The position numbers and the translations under genes are program-made. Under the pieces are notes generated by a model. That model was not told the DNA's origin. It ran no database searches and saw nothing but the letters and a program-made list of their open reading frames with translations. A stretch of 64,000 nt of DNA, from positions 434,001-498,000 of the forward strand of contig NZ_NJIX01000006.1 in the NCBI RefSeq assembly GCF_002209485.1. The letters run 5' to 3'. Numbering within the stretch: the first letter of the stretch is position 1; every line of letters starts with the position of its first letter. Shown here piece by piece: positions 45,023 through 55,771 of the stretch. Origin of the DNA: Achromobacter sp. HZ34. GTDB lineage: Bacteria; Pseudomonadota; Gammaproteobacteria; Burkholderiales; Burkholderiaceae_B.

Positions 45023-45805
45023 ATGCTCAAAGGAAAAGTAGCGGTCGTCACCGGATCCACCAGCGGCATCGGCCTGGGGATCGCCACGGCGCTGGCCGCG
45101 CAAGGGGCGGATGTGGTGTTGAACGGTTTCGGCGACGCCGCCGAAATCGAGAAGACGCGTGCCGGCCTGGCCCTGGCACACGGCGTCAAGGCGCTGTATG
45201 ACGGCGCCGACCTGAGCCGCGGCGACGCCGTGCGCGGCCTGGTCGAGAACACCGTCAAGCAGATGGGCCGCATCGACATTATCGTCAACAACGCCGGCAT
45301 CCAGCACACGTCGCTGATCGAGGACTTCCCCGCCGAGCGCTGGGACGCCATCATCGCGCTGAACCTGTCGGCCGTCTTCCACGGCACGGCTGCCGCCTTG
45401 CCCCATATGAAGAAGCAGGGCTGGGGCCGCATCATCAATATCGCCTCCGCCCACGGCCTGGTCGGTTCGGCCAACAAGTCGGCCTACGTCGCCGCCAAGC
45501 ACGGCGTGGTCGGGCTGACCAAGGTGACCGCGCTGGAAACAGCGGGGCAGGGCATCACCGCCAACGCCATCTGCCCGGGCTGGGTGCGCACCGCTCTGGT
45601 GGAAAAACAGATCAGCGCCATCGCCGCGCAAAAAGGCATCAGCCAGGAAGAAGCCGCGCGCGACCTGCTGGGCGAAAAGCAGCCGTCGCTGCAGTTCGTC
45701 ACGCCGGAGCAACTGGGCGGCACGGCGGTCTACCTGGCTTCGCCGGCGGCCGAGCAGGTGACCGGCACCACGATCTCGGTCGATGGCGGCTGGACCGCCC
45801 GTTGA
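45023..45805 (+). CDS. bdhA: 3-hydroxybutyrate dehydrogenase (SDR)
   Basis: The protein has 260 residues. ATG 45023 follows AGGAG by 7 bp; a longer open frame is rejected. Short-chain dehydrogenase features are the NAD-binding TGSTSGIGLGIA, NNAGIQH, catalytic Ser in NIASAHGLVGS and YVAAK. The SLQFVTPEQLGGTAVYL segment and VDGGWTAR end match 3-hydroxybutyrate dehydrogenase. It interconverts 3-hydroxybutyrate and acetoacetate in polyhydroxybutyrate turnover. Confidence 0.9.
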   Translation: MLKGKVAVVTGSTSGIGLGIATALAAQGADVVLNGFGDAAEIEKTRAGLALAHGVKALYDGADLSRGDAVRGLVENTVKQMGRIDIIVNNAGIQHTSLIEDFPAERWDAIIALNLSAVFHGTAAALPHMKKQGWGRIINIASAHGLVGSANKSAYVAAKHGVVGLTKVTALETAGQGITANAICPGWVRTALVEKQISAIAAQKGISQEEAARDLLGEKQPSLQFVTPEQLGGTAVYLASPAAEQVTGTTISVDGGWTAR

Positions 45806-45932
45806 TGCGCGCGCCTGTCCGGGCAAAGCCCCGGTGGCCGCAAGACCTTGGCCTGCCAAGGTTTTGAATCCCTCCGATATCTACAATCAAACCCATCAAA
45901 GCTATCCAGGCAAGAAAAAGGAACCCGTTTCC

Positions 45933-46709
45933 ATGCTGTATCTGTTGTCTCCCGCCAAGAAGCTGGACTATGACACCCCGGTGCAGGTCCAGGAACACAC
46001 CCAGCCGCTGTTCGTCGACCAGGCCGCCGAACTGATCAAGGTGCTCAAGACCAAATCGGCCGACGATATCTCCGCGCTGATGACCTTGAGCGCGGCGCTG
46101 TCCGAGCTGAACGTGCGCCGTTACGCCGAGTGGAAGCCCAAGTTCACCCAGGCCAATTCGCGCCAGGCCATCCTCGCCTTCAATGGCGATGTCTACGAAG
46201 GCCTGCAGGCCGACACGCTGACGCCCGCCCAACTGGCCTGGGCCCAGGAACATGTAGGCATTCTCAGCGGCCTGTACGGCGTACTGCGGCCCCTGGACCT
46301 GATGCAGCCTTATCGCCTGGAAATGGGCACGCGCCTGGAAACCAAGCGCGGCAAGAGCCTGTACGAGTTCTGGGGTGCCCGCATCGCCGAGTACCTGAAC
46401 GAACGCCAGGCCGGCGCCAAGAAGCCCATCATCGTCAACCTGGCTTCCGAGGAATATTTCAAGTCGGTCGACTTGAAGACCCTGCAGGCGCGCGTGGTGC
46501 AGTGCGTGTTCCAGGACTGGAAGAACGGCGCCTGGAAGATCATCAGCTTCCACGCCAAGCGCGCGCGCGGCCTGATGGCGCGCTACGCCATTACGCACAA
46601 GGCAGGCACGCCGGAGAAGCTGCAAGGCTTCGACAGCGAAGGCTATGCCTACGCGGCGGACGTGTCGACGCCGGATAAGCTGGTATTCCGGCGCCAGCTG
46701 GAAGGCTGA
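45933..46709 (+). CDS. yaaA: Peroxide stress protein YaaA
   Basis: The protein has 258 residues from ATG 45933 (AAAAAGG upstream). MLYLLSPAKKLDYDTP, LNVRRYAEWKPKFT, AFNGDVYEGLQA, LSGLYGVLRPLDLMQPYRLE and FHAKRARGLMARY are YaaA (DUF328) signatures. In E. coli YaaA lowers free iron and protects DNA during peroxide stress. It converges with the YccS-like gene. Confidence 0.93.
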   Translation: MLYLLSPAKKLDYDTPVQVQEHTQPLFVDQAAELIKVLKTKSADDISALMTLSAALSELNVRRYAEWKPKFTQANSRQAILAFNGDVYEGLQADTLTPAQLAWAQEHVGILSGLYGVLRPLDLMQPYRLEMGTRLETKRGKSLYEFWGARIAEYLNERQAGAKKPIIVNLASEEYFKSVDLKTLQARVVQCVFQDWKNGAWKIISFHAKRARGLMARYAITHKAGTPEKLQGFDSEGYAYAADVSTPDKLVFRRQLEG

Positions 46710-46770
46710 GCGCGCCGGCTCAGCGGGCATTCCAAGGCGGCCCGTCCGAGGCGGGGCGCCAGCCTGGCAC

Positions 46771-48999
46771 TCATCCCAACGCCCCGCTTTCCTGCCGGAT
46801 CATCTGCCCTGCCTTGACCATCAGCTTCAGTGGATAGGCCAGGGCGGCCAGGTCGCCCTGGTTGTCCAGTTGCTCCGGCAGCGGCGGCACCGGCGGGCGC
46901 GCCGGGTCGAGCATGATCACGATGTCTTGCAAGGTATCCTGGACCGACGCCGGAGGGTCTTCGGCCAGGGTCGACAGCGTCGGCACCGCGGCGGTGGTCT
47001 GCGACGCCAGGATATGGTTCTGTATCAGCAGGTTGTTCAACTCCGGCACGAACTGCTGGCGCGAGCGCGGCTCGCTGGTCATGCGGTAGAACGCCTCGGC
47101 GAAATTGCTGAAGGAAATATGCACGTTCTTGCGTGCCAGCCGCCAGTTCAGGTCGGCTTCCTCCTCGTCCGGCTGCGGCGGCACGTCGGGCTGCGGCCCC
47201 TGCACCAGCGCGGCGGTGACGGGGGCCTGGGCCGCCTTGGCCATCTGCTTGCGGCGCATCACTTCCGCATAGCGCAGCCCCGCGTTCAGGTATTCCCGGT
47301 TCGCATTGATCGCCGCGCGTGCCAGCGGCCCCATGAAGCGCGATTCCCACCAGGGGAAAGCGTAGCTGCACAGCAAGGCCACGGCGCAGCCGATCAGGGT
47401 ATCCAGGGCGCGTTCCCCGATCACCGCCATCGACACCGTTCCCGGTGACACGAAGTGGAACACCAGCACCACGAACAGCGTATTGAACACCGCGCTGCCC
47501 ATGTAATTGAGCAGCACCAGGCTGTTGCCCATGATGCAGGCGACCAGCAGGGCGCCGAACAAAATGGCGGGCTTGTCGGTAAGGTTCAGCAGGACGGCCG
47601 CCAGCAGGCAGCCCAGCAAGGTGCCCATCAGGCGCCAGCCGTTGCGCTGGCGGGTCAGCGCGAAGCCGGGCTTCATGACGATGACGATGGTCAGGATGAT
47701 CCAGTAGTTGTGCGCCGAGAACGCTTCGGTCACCCATAGTTCGGTAAGGATCATCGCTACCGATGCGGCCAGGGTCACCCGCAGGGCGTAGCGGAAATTG
47801 GGCGAATTCAGGCGCAGGTTGCTGGTCAGCATGCCGAGGCGGAATTCCTGGCGGGTCATGAAGCGCGTCAGCGACTTGTCGATGCGCAGGGCGCTGGTGG
47901 GCAACGCGTCCGGGCTGGCCTGGGTGTGGTCGGCCAGGCGGTCGACGATGCGGCTGGCATTGCGCAGGCGGCGCTGGATCTGGATCAGCACGGCCAGGGT
48001 CTCGGGTTCGCGTTCGGCCAGGCCGGCCTGCTTGAGCAGGTCGATTTCATATTCCATGGCCCGCAGTTCGGCCTTGATGCTGGTGCGGCGGCGCACTTTG
48101 TCATTGCTGGACAAGGCCAGGGCGACGCGATTCATCTCCAGCGACATCTTGATCAGTGAGTCGTGCATGAACAGCAGCAGGTCGTTGCCGCTGAGCGCCC
48201 GCCGCAGATACGCGTAGTCGGTGTGCGTGGCGAACAGCGTGTCCATCAACTGCAGCATGTCGACGAACATATTCCACACCATGACGCGGCGGGCGTCCCC
48301 CGCCCCTTTGCCGCGCGGCAGCTGGCGCAGCACCATGTCGCGCGCGGCCTGGTGCTTTTCCGTCATGGCGGACTGGCGCTGGATCACGGTGCTGTAGCAG
48401 GTGTCCAGGTCCTCGGCCTCGTCGTAGAAGGCGGCGCGCGCCTCCATATAGTCGGCGGTGGCGAACAGGGCGACCGACATGGCCTGCTGTTCTTCGCGCA
48501 GCCAGAAGATGCGGCTGAAGGTCAGGCTGAAAGCCAGGTAGAAGAGGGCGCCGCCCAGCGTCCCGGCCGCGTGCAGCAGCACCTGGTTCGGCTGCAGGGG
48601 CGAGTGCATCGTCAGGGCCATCACCAGCAGGCCGCCGAAACCGATCAGGCCGCCGCGCTTGCCGAACACGGTCAGCATGGAATAGGCGAAGCACTGCAGC
48701 GTCACCACTACCCACAGGATGGCGGGCTGCGTCGAGGCAAACCCGGTGATGATCACCGTGAAGGTCGCCAACAGGGCACCGCCCAGCATTTCGTTGGTGC
48801 GATGGCGCTGCGGGCCGCCCGGCTGGTCGATGATGGATACGCACTGGGCGCCGAACGTGGCGACCAGGCCCAGCGTATAACGGTCGAACAGCACGCCCAG
48901 GATCAAGACCGGCAGCAGCATCCCCGTGGCTTGCCGCACCCCTCCGAAAAAATAGTGGCTGTAGAGAAATTTGCGGAGGCTGGTAAGGCGCAAATCCAT
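46771..48999 (-). CDS. YccS/FUSC-type inner membrane protein
   Basis: The protein has about 742 residues from ATG 48999 (MDLRLTSLRKFLYSHYFF). Two blocks of membrane helices (about 25-160 and 380-520) flank a cytosolic helical region, the duplicated fusaric-acid-resistance (FUSC) architecture of the YccS/YhfK family. RTNEMLGGALLATFTVIITG and WRLMGTLLGCLLAAVLLN are the repeated core segments. The role is probably efflux of aromatic acids or a related exporter function. A longer open frame to 49077 is less likely. Confidence 0.85.
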   Translation of the reverse strand: MDLRLTSLRKFLYSHYFFGGVRQATGMLLPVLILGVLFDRYTLGLVATFGAQCVSIIDQPGGPQRHRTNEMLGGALLATFTVIITGFASTQPAILWVVVTLQCFAYSMLTVFGKRGGLIGFGGLLVMALTMHSPLQPNQVLLHAAGTLGGALFYLAFSLTFSRIFWLREEQQAMSVALFATADYMEARAAFYDEAEDLDTCYSTVIQRQSAMTEKHQAARDMVLRQLPRGKGAGDARRVMVWNMFVDMLQLMDTLFATHTDYAYLRRALSGNDLLLFMHDSLIKMSLEMNRVALALSSNDKVRRRTSIKAELRAMEYEIDLLKQAGLAEREPETLAVLIQIQRRLRNASRIVDRLADHTQASPDALPTSALRIDKSLTRFMTRQEFRLGMLTSNLRLNSPNFRYALRVTLAASVAMILTELWVTEAFSAHNYWIILTIVIVMKPGFALTRQRNGWRLMGTLLGCLLAAVLLNLTDKPAILFGALLVACIMGNSLVLLNYMGSAVFNTLFVVLVFHFVSPGTVSMAVIGERALDTLIGCAVALLCSYAFPWWESRFMGPLARAAINANREYLNAGLRYAEVMRRKQMAKAAQAPVTAALVQGPQPDVPPQPDEEEADLNWRLARKNVHISFSNFAEAFYRMTSEPRSRQQFVPELNNLLIQNHILASQTTAAVPTLSTLAEDPPASVQDTLQDIVIMLDPARPPVPPLPEQLDNQGDLAALAYPLKLMVKAGQMIRQESGALG

Positions 49000-49509
49000 A
49001 GGGTGGTGGGTCCGGACGTGATGTTGCGACAAGTATAGAGAGAGTAACGGGCGCTTTGGCGGGTTATGTCCCCGCAATTTCCAGTGAATTGTGTGGCATT
49101 TTTACTGCTGGGGCGGCGTTTTTACGCTCCGGGGGCCTATTGATTTGCCAGGGCGAGGGCAAACACGGTAAAGTCCTTCGCTCGCACCGGTCCGTCATCT
49201 GTGTCCGGTGTTGAATGGTCAGCAAGACCGCCGGTCCACCGACCGGCAGCAAGCGCCAGTAGTACCCTGCCATTGGCCGCGCCAAAAGCGTGCAGTCAAG
49301 GCTTCCATTTCGATCTCCGGCGCCCATGTGGGCGCATGCACTGCGTTTTAGATGGACGCGTGCCGGATCGGTAGGGCGTTCGGGTGGCGCGGTTCCGTGA
49401 ACCGCAAAGCGCCGATCGTGTTACCGCAGCCGGTATCGGGTTCCGCCGCCGCCGTATCCGGGCGAGGCACTCCAGAACGTTGGGCCGGAAACAGGGAAAG
49501 GAACACAAT
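49000..49509. other. Upstream region of the ilvIHC operon, no gene seen
   Basis: This 510-bp stretch should carry the ilv promoter. It has a small hairpin GCGCCC-ATGT-GGGCGC at 49320-49335 and a 15-codon mini-frame at 49214 (MVSKTAGPPTGSKRQ) that is not rich in Ile, Leu or Val, so a classic branched-chain leader attenuator is not supported. Confidence 0.4.
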
Positions 49510-51219
49510 ATGGAACTCAATGGCGCCGACATCGTCGTGCGTTGCCTTGCGGATGAGGGCGTGGAACACGTCTTCGGATACCCGGGCGGCGCGGTGCTCT
49601 ACATCTACGACGCAATCTTCAAGCAGGACAAGTTCCAGCACATCCTCGTTCGCCACGAACAGGCTGCCGTGCATGCGGCCGATGCCTATTCGCGTTCGTC
49701 GAACAAGACGGGTGTCTGTATCGTCACCAGCGGCCCCGGCGTGACCAATGCGGTCACCGGCATCGCCACCGCCTACATGGACTCCATTCCGATGGTGATC
49801 ATCAGCGGCCAGGTGCCCACCGCGGCCATCGGCGAAGACGCCTTCCAGGAATGCGATACCGTGGGCATCACGCGCCCCTGCGTGAAGCACAATTTCCTGG
49901 TACGTGACGTCAAGGACCTGGCCGATACGCTGCGCCGCGCTTTCTACATCGCGCGCACCGGCCGTCCCGGCCCCGTGCTGGTCGACATCCCCAAGGACAT
50001 CACCCTGGCGCCGGGCAAGTACACCCCGCCCAAGGGCGAAATCACCATGCGTTCCTACGCGCCGGTGACCAAGGGCCACCAGGGCCAGATCAAGAAAGCC
50101 GTGCAGATGCTGCTGGCGGCCGAACGGCCCATGATCTACACGGGCGGCGGCGTCATCCTGTCGGACGCCGCGCCCGAGTTGGCCGAACTGGTCGACTACA
50201 TGGGCGCGCCGTGCACCAATACGCTGATGGGCCTGGGCGGCTTGCCGGCCAGCCACCCCAGCTTCCTGGGCATGCCCGGCATGCACGGCACGTACGAAGC
50301 CAATATGGCGATGCAGCATTGCGACGTGCTGCTGGCCATCGGTGCCCGCTTCGACGACCGCGTCATCGGCAATCCCAAGCATTTCGCGCAAAACCCGCGC
50401 AAGATCATCCACGTGGACATCGACCCCTCGTCGATCTCCAAGCGGGTGCGGGTGGACGTGCCCATCGTCGGCAACGTCAAGGACGTGCTGGTGGACATGC
50501 TGGCGCAGTTCCGCGCCGCCGACACCAAGCCGCCGGCGCTGGCCAAGTGGTGGCAGCAGGTCAATACCTGGCGCGGCAAGGAATGCCTGAAGTACACCAA
50601 CTCGGATGAGGTCATCAAGCCTCAGTTCGTGGTGGAAAAGCTGTGGGAAGTGACCGGCGGCAATGCCTTCGTCACGTCGGACGTGGGCCAGCACCAGATG
50701 TGGGCGGCCCAGTACTACCGCTTCGGTTCGCCGCGCCGCTGGATCAATTCCGGCGGCCTGGGCACCATGGGTGTGGGGCTGCCCTACGCCATGGGCGTGC
50801 AGATGGCCAATCCGGGAGAAGACATCGCCGTCATCACCGGCGAGGCGTCCATCCAGATGAACATCCAGGAATTGTCGACCTGCCAGCAATATCATCTGAC
50901 GCCCAAGATCGTGTGCCTGAACAACCGGTTCCTGGGCATGGTTCGGCAGTGGCAGCAGATCGACTACGGCTCGCGCTACTCCGAGTCCTATATGGATTCC
51001 CTGCCTGACTTCGTCAAGGTGGCGGAAGCCTACGGCCACGTCGGCCTGCGCATCGAGCGCCCGGCGGACGTCGAGCCGGCGCTGCGCGAGGCTTTCAACA
51101 AGCACAAGAAGCGGTTGGTGTTCCTGGACTTCATCACCGACCGGACCGAGAACGTGTGGCCGATGGTCAAGGCCGGCCGCGGCCTGACCGAGATGCTGCT
51201 CGGCTCGGAAGATCTGTAA
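49510..51219 (+). CDS. ilvI: Acetolactate synthase large (catalytic) subunit
   Basis: The protein has 569 residues; ATG 49510 has GGAAAGGA upstream. VFGYPGGAVLYIYDAI, LVRHEQAAVHAADAYSRSS (catalytic Glu) and SGPGVTNAVTGIATAYMDS form the ThDP-dependent N domain, and GTMGVGLPYAMGVQMA and LNNRFLGMVRQWQ the cofactor domain. The usual GDG of the ThDP/Mg site reads GEA here (ITGEASIQMN). It makes 2-acetolactate or 2-aceto-2-hydroxybutyrate, the first common step of Val/Leu/Ile synthesis, with IlvH as regulatory partner 9 bp downstream. Confidence 0.96.
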   Translation: MELNGADIVVRCLADEGVEHVFGYPGGAVLYIYDAIFKQDKFQHILVRHEQAAVHAADAYSRSSNKTGVCIVTSGPGVTNAVTGIATAYMDSIPMVIISGQVPTAAIGEDAFQECDTVGITRPCVKHNFLVRDVKDLADTLRRAFYIARTGRPGPVLVDIPKDITLAPGKYTPPKGEITMRSYAPVTKGHQGQIKKAVQMLLAAERPMIYTGGGVILSDAAPELAELVDYMGAPCTNTLMGLGGLPASHPSFLGMPGMHGTYEANMAMQHCDVLLAIGARFDDRVIGNPKHFAQNPRKIIHVDIDPSSISKRVRVDVPIVGNVKDVLVDMLAQFRAADTKPPALAKWWQQVNTWRGKECLKYTNSDEVIKPQFVVEKLWEVTGGNAFVTSDVGQHQMWAAQYYRFGSPRRWINSGGLGTMGVGLPYAMGVQMANPGEDIAVITGEASIQMNIQELSTCQQYHLTPKIVCLNNRFLGMVRQWQQIDYGSRYSESYMDSLPDFVKVAEAYGHVGLRIERPADVEPALREAFNKHKKRLVFLDFITDRTENVWPMVKAGRGLTEMLLGSEDL

Positions 51220-51228
51220 GAGGGCGCC

Positions 51229-51720
51229 ATGAAACACGTTATCTCCATCCTGCTCGAAAACGAGCCCGGCGCCTTGTCCCGCGTGGTCGGCCTGTTTTCG
51301 GCACGCGGCTACAACATCGAAACCTTGACCGTGGCGCCCACCGAGGACGACACGCTGTCCCGCATGACCATCGTCACCACCGGTTCGGACGAAGTGATCG
51401 AACAGATCACCAAGCACCTGAACCGCCTGGTGGATGTGGTGAAGGTGGTGGACCTGACCGAAGGGGCGCACATCGAACGCGAGCTCATGCTCGTCAAGGT
51501 GCGCGCGGTCGGCAAGGAACGCGAGGAAATGAAGCGCATGGCCGACATTTTCCGCGGCCGCATCATCGACGTCACCGACAAGTCCTACACCATCGAACTG
51601 ACCGGTGTACAGGAAAAGATCTCCGCCTTCATCGAGGCGCTGGATCGCAGCGCGATTCTGGAAACCGTCCGCACTGGGGTTTCGGGAATCGGACGCGGTG
51701 AACGAGTACTGAAGCTGTAG
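51229..51720 (+). CDS. ilvH: Acetolactate synthase small regulatory subunit
   Basis: The protein has 163 residues. The N-terminal ACT domain (MKHVISILLENEPGALSRVV, FSARGYNIETLTVAPTED) binds valine for feedback inhibition. The C-terminal domain follows at about 80-160. It is coupled to ilvI and required for its full activity. Confidence 0.97.
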   Translation: MKHVISILLENEPGALSRVVGLFSARGYNIETLTVAPTEDDTLSRMTIVTTGSDEVIEQITKHLNRLVDVVKVVDLTEGAHIERELMLVKVRAVGKEREEMKRMADIFRGRIIDVTDKSYTIELTGVQEKISAFIEALDRSAILETVRTGVSGIGRGERVLKL

Positions 51721-51816
51721 CACGGCGGGCAACCAGCCGGCCGCGCCTTGCCAGACGCCTCTGGCCGCGGTGAAAGCCCAATTTGTATTTTCGATTTGAA
51801 CCAGATTCCTAGATAA

Positions 51817-52848
<1,032 letters not shown>

Positions 52849-52931
52849 TGGGCATCCGGGGAAGGGTACAATCCTTGCCCCGCCACCTGGGCCGCGGCAC
52901 GACCGCGGCCCGGGAACAGAATTTGCATCCG

Positions 52932-52960
52932 GCGGCATGCTCAGGCATGCCGCTTTTTTT
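52932..52960 (+). terminator. Rho-independent terminator after ilvC
   Basis: GCGGCATGC-TCAG-GCATGCCGC followed by seven Ts (52954-52960). A second GC-rich inverted repeat, GGGCCGCGG/CCGCGGCCC, lies just before it at about 52888-52911. Confidence 0.93.
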
Positions 52961-53042
52961 GCCCTGTCAGGGCTCAATCCGTCTCGTCTTGCCACAGCCG
53001 TCGGAGGCCAAACGGGGCCATATCGGTTAACCTTCGCCTACG

Positions 53043-53717
53043 ATGAATAAACCCCCTTATCCCCATCCCATCATTGCCCGCGAGGGCTGGCCTTTCCTGG
53101 CCGGTGCCATCGTGATTGCCCTGCTGGTGACTTTCTGGTCGCCGGGCGTGTCGGTGATCTTCTGGATCCTGGCGCTATTCGTACTGCAATTTTTCCGCGA
53201 TCCGCCCCGCATGGCGCCGGATTCGGCCACCGCGGTGCTGTCTCCCGCCGATGGCCGCATCGTCGCGGTGGAAACCGTGCGCGATCCCTATGCCGACCGT
53301 GACGCGCTGAAGATCAGCGTGTTCATGAACGTGTTCAACGTCCACTCCAACCGCTCGCCGGTGGATGGCGAAGTGCTGGATGTGCAATATTTCCCTGGCA
53401 AATTCGTCAATGCCGCCCTGGCCAAGGCTTCGCTGGAAAACGAGCGCAACGCCATGGTGCTGCGCACGCCCGCCGGCCATACGGTCACGGCGGTGCAGGT
53501 AGCCGGCCTGGTGGCCAAGCGTATCCTCTGTTATGCGCGCAAGACCGACAAGCTGACGCGCGGCCAGCGCTACGGTTTCATCCGCTTCGGTTCGCGGGTG
53601 GACGTTTACCTGCCGCCTGCCGCGCGTCCGCGCGTGGCGCTGGGTGACAAGGTCAGCGCCACCAGTTCAGTGCTGGCCGATTTGCCGGCCGCGGTCAGCG
53701 AATCGTCCGTGGGTTGA
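53043..53717 (+). CDS. psd: Phosphatidylserine decarboxylase proenzyme
   Basis: The protein has 224 residues, the short class. A hydrophobic N-terminus ([29 protein letters not shown]) anchors it. [29 protein letters not shown] and the self-cleavage motif RFGSRVDVY (GSR, Ser becoming the pyruvoyl group) are present. It makes phosphatidylethanolamine. It is followed at 68 bp by pssA, the preceding enzyme of the pathway. Confidence 0.95.
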   Translation: MNKPPYPHPIIAREGWPFLAGAIVIALLVTFWSPGVSVIFWILALFVLQFFRDPPRMAPDSATAVLSPADGRIVAVETVRDPYADRDALKISVFMNVFNVHSNRSPVDGEVLDVQYFPGKFVNAALAKASLENERNAMVLRTPAGHTVTAVQVAGLVAKRILCYARKTDKLTRGQRYGFIRFGSRVDVYLPPAARPRVALGDKVSATSSVLADLPAAVSESSVG

Positions 53718-53785
53718 GGCGCCGACGCGCCCCCGCCTTCGTTCCGACGCCACCGATGTCATCCCTGCCACTTTAGACGCCCGCC

Positions 53786-54565
53786 ATGCCCAAACTTTCG
53801 ATGCGCGACGCCGAGAACCGCCACCGCAGCATCTACCTGCTGCCCAACGCGTTTACCACGGCTGCCCTGTTTGCCGGCTTCTATGCCGTGGTGCAGGCCA
53901 TGAACAACCAGTTCGAGGCCGCGGCCATCGCGATTTTCGCGGCCATGGTCCTGGATGGCATGGATGGCCGTGTGGCGCGCCTGACCAATACCCAGTCCGC
54001 CTTCGGCGAGCAGTACGACTCGCTGTCGGACATGACCTCCTTCGGCGTCGCGCCGGCGCTGGTCATGTACGAATGGATGCTCAACGAGCTGGGGCGCTGG
54101 GGCTGGCTGGCCGCCTTCGTCTACGTGGCGGGCGCGGCACTGCGCCTGGCACGCTTCAATGCCAATATCGGCGTGGTCGACAAGCGTTTCTTCCAGGGGC
54201 TGCCCAGCCCTTCGGCGGCGGCGCTGGTGGCCGGTTTCGTGTGGCTGGCGGTGGATAACAAGCTGCCCATCCATGATTCCTTCATGGCCTGGACGGCGTT
54301 CGTCGTCACCATGTATGCCGGCATCGCCATGGTCACCAACGTACCGTTCTATAGCGGCAAGAGCTTCGCCCTGGGCCGCAGCGTGCCGTTCTGGATGATC
54401 CTGCTGGTGGTGGCCGCCTTCGTTTTCGTCTCCAGCGATCCCCCGGTCGTGCTGTTCGGCCTGTTCGTGGTCTATGGCGTGTCGGGCTGGTTCCTGCTGG
54501 CCTGGCGCTGGAGCCGTGCCCGTCGGCTGCAGCGTAGCCGCCTGCGCAACGGCGGGCCGCAGTGA
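53786..54565 (+). CDS. pssA: CDP-diacylglycerol--serine O-phosphatidyltransferase
   Basis: The protein has 259 residues, an integral membrane CDP-alcohol phosphatidyltransferase. The motif D-G-x2-A-R...G-x3-D-x3-D reads LDGMDGRVARL...FGEQYDSLSDM. LPNAFTTAALFAGFYAVV is the first helix. It joins serine to CDP-diacylglycerol; Psd then decarboxylates the product. A terminator follows directly. Confidence 0.95.
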   Translation: MPKLSMRDAENRHRSIYLLPNAFTTAALFAGFYAVVQAMNNQFEAAAIAIFAAMVLDGMDGRVARLTNTQSAFGEQYDSLSDMTSFGVAPALVMYEWMLNELGRWGWLAAFVYVAGAALRLARFNANIGVVDKRFFQGLPSPSAAALVAGFVWLAVDNKLPIHDSFMAWTAFVVTMYAGIAMVTNVPFYSGKSFALGRSVPFWMILLVVAAFVFVSSDPPVVLFGLFVVYGVSGWFLLAWRWSRARRLQRSRLRNGGPQ

Positions 54566-54575
54566 TGTGAATCCG

Positions 54576-54600
54576 AGCCCGGCCAAAGCCGGGCTTTTTT
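54576..54600 (+). terminator. Rho-independent terminator after pssA
   Basis: AGCCCGGC-CAAA-GCCGGGCT with a six-T run. It sits at the convergence point with the minus-strand lipoprotein gene (stop at 54599). Confidence 0.92.
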
Positions 54601-55240
54601 ACATCCATCCCATGCCGAAACGATCGTCCTCGTACATCGGATCCGGCCCGGGATGGTGGCGCGTGACGCGGTCGCCGTCGCGCCCCATGTAGACGTACAT
54701 CAGCGAATTCCACACGTCGTTTTCCCGATACCGGTAAGACCAGACCACCTGCCGCACGCTGGGCAGGCCGACCTGGTCGATGATGGCCGGCGGGCCGAAT
54801 TCACAGCGCACTTTTTCCGCCGGCCAGTCGCCGTCGTCGAGCAGCTTGAAGTGCTCGTCCGTCAGCAGCCGCTCCACCCGGTCGATGCGGCCGTCGGCGC
54901 CGACGTTGGCGCCCCACGCATATTGGCCCAGCGGCTGTTGGCTCCAGATCACCCGCCGGCCGCCACCGTCCGGCCCTGGCCCCGGCCCCGGCCCCGGCCT
55001 TACACAAGTGAAATTGGGGCGGCCGTAGTCGGCTTCCACCTGGGCCAGCGGTGCGCCCGGCGGTACTTTAGCCGCCATGTCGGCGCAACCCGCCAGCATG
55101 GCCAGGGTGGTCAAGGCCAGCGGCAGCGCCAGCCGCTGGGCAAGGGCTTTGGGGCGCGACCGGCCAGGCCGCGTGGCACGAGCCGGGTTCGAGAATCGGC
55201 GCGAATCAATGGGGGACAGGGTTCCTGATGAATCGGGCAT
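54599..55240 (-). CDS. Putative lipoprotein with a Gly-Pro hexamer repeat
   Basis: The protein has 213 residues from ATG 55240 (MPDSSGTLSPIDSRRF). A Leu/Ala-rich segment ends in the lipobox LAGC (ALTTLAMLAGCADMA). PLAQVEADYGRPNFTC resembles small outer-membrane-associated lipoproteins of the SmpA/OmlA kind. A GPGPGPGPG run comes from a ggcccc hexanucleotide repeat at about 54971-54997. YRENDVWNSLMYVYMGRDG is well formed. The function is unknown. Confidence 0.65.
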   Translation of the reverse strand: MPDSSGTLSPIDSRRFSNPARATRPGRSRPKALAQRLALPLALTTLAMLAGCADMAAKVPPGAPLAQVEADYGRPNFTCVRPGPGPGPGPDGGGRRVIWSQQPLGQYAWGANVGADGRIDRVERLLTDEHFKLLDDGDWPAEKVRCEFGPPAIIDQVGLPSVRQVVWSYRYRENDVWNSLMYVYMGRDGDRVTRHHPGPDPMYEDDRFGMGWM

Positions 55241-55284
55241 GGAAGTCTCCGGGCGCCGCCTGAACGCCTGATGAAAGAATGCAG

Positions 55285-55475
55285 GGGACAAATCCCGGCT
55301 TTCAGCTATAATCCTTCGGTTCTCCGGCATAGACGTCCGGAAAACGTGTATTCCAAGGCATACAGTATCTATTTGGCAAGACGCATCGACAATCGATGCC
55401 TGGCTCGTAGTAGAAATCATTTTTAACCCACGTCCGGGCGCCTCGGCCCTGACGCATGTTCGAAGAGGTCATTAC
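55285..55475 (+). promoter_or_regulatory. Putative rpsO-pnp promoter and structured leader
   Basis: A perfect -10 TATAAT (55307-55312) has GGGACA 16 bp upstream (55285-55290) as a weak -35. The transcript would have a leader of about 155 nt with a TCCGG/CCGGA hairpin at about 55322-55340. S15 represses its own mRNA in several bacteria; a role for this leader in that is inferred. Confidence 0.5.
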
Positions 55476-55745
55476 ATGTCCGTCGCTGACATCAAGAAGT
55501 CCGATATCGTCGCGCAATTCCAGCGCGCTCAGGGCGATACCGGCTCCCCCGAAGTTCAGGTGGCTCTGCTCACCGCCCGCATCAATGAGTTGACTGGTCA
55601 CTTCAAGGAACACATGAAGGATCACCACTCGCGCCGCGGTCTGCTGCGCATGGTCAGCCGCCGTCGCAAACTGCTCGACTACCTCAAAGGCCGTAATCCC
55701 GATTCTTATCGCGCTCTGATCGAAAAACTCGGTCTGCGCAAGTGA
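55476..55745 (+). CDS. rpsO: 30S ribosomal protein S15
   Basis: The protein has 89 residues, the standard length. [20 protein letters not shown] and [15 protein letters not shown]-like text ([18 protein letters not shown]), then [20 protein letters not shown], is S15. It binds the 16S rRNA central domain early in assembly. It pairs with pnp as in most Proteobacteria. Confidence 0.98.
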   Translation: MSVADIKKSDIVAQFQRAQGDTGSPEVQVALLTARINELTGHFKEHMKDHHSRRGLLRMVSRRRKLLDYLKGRNPDSYRALIEKLGLRK

Positions 55746-55771
55746 TCGACGGGGTCGGTTCCCCATGACGC

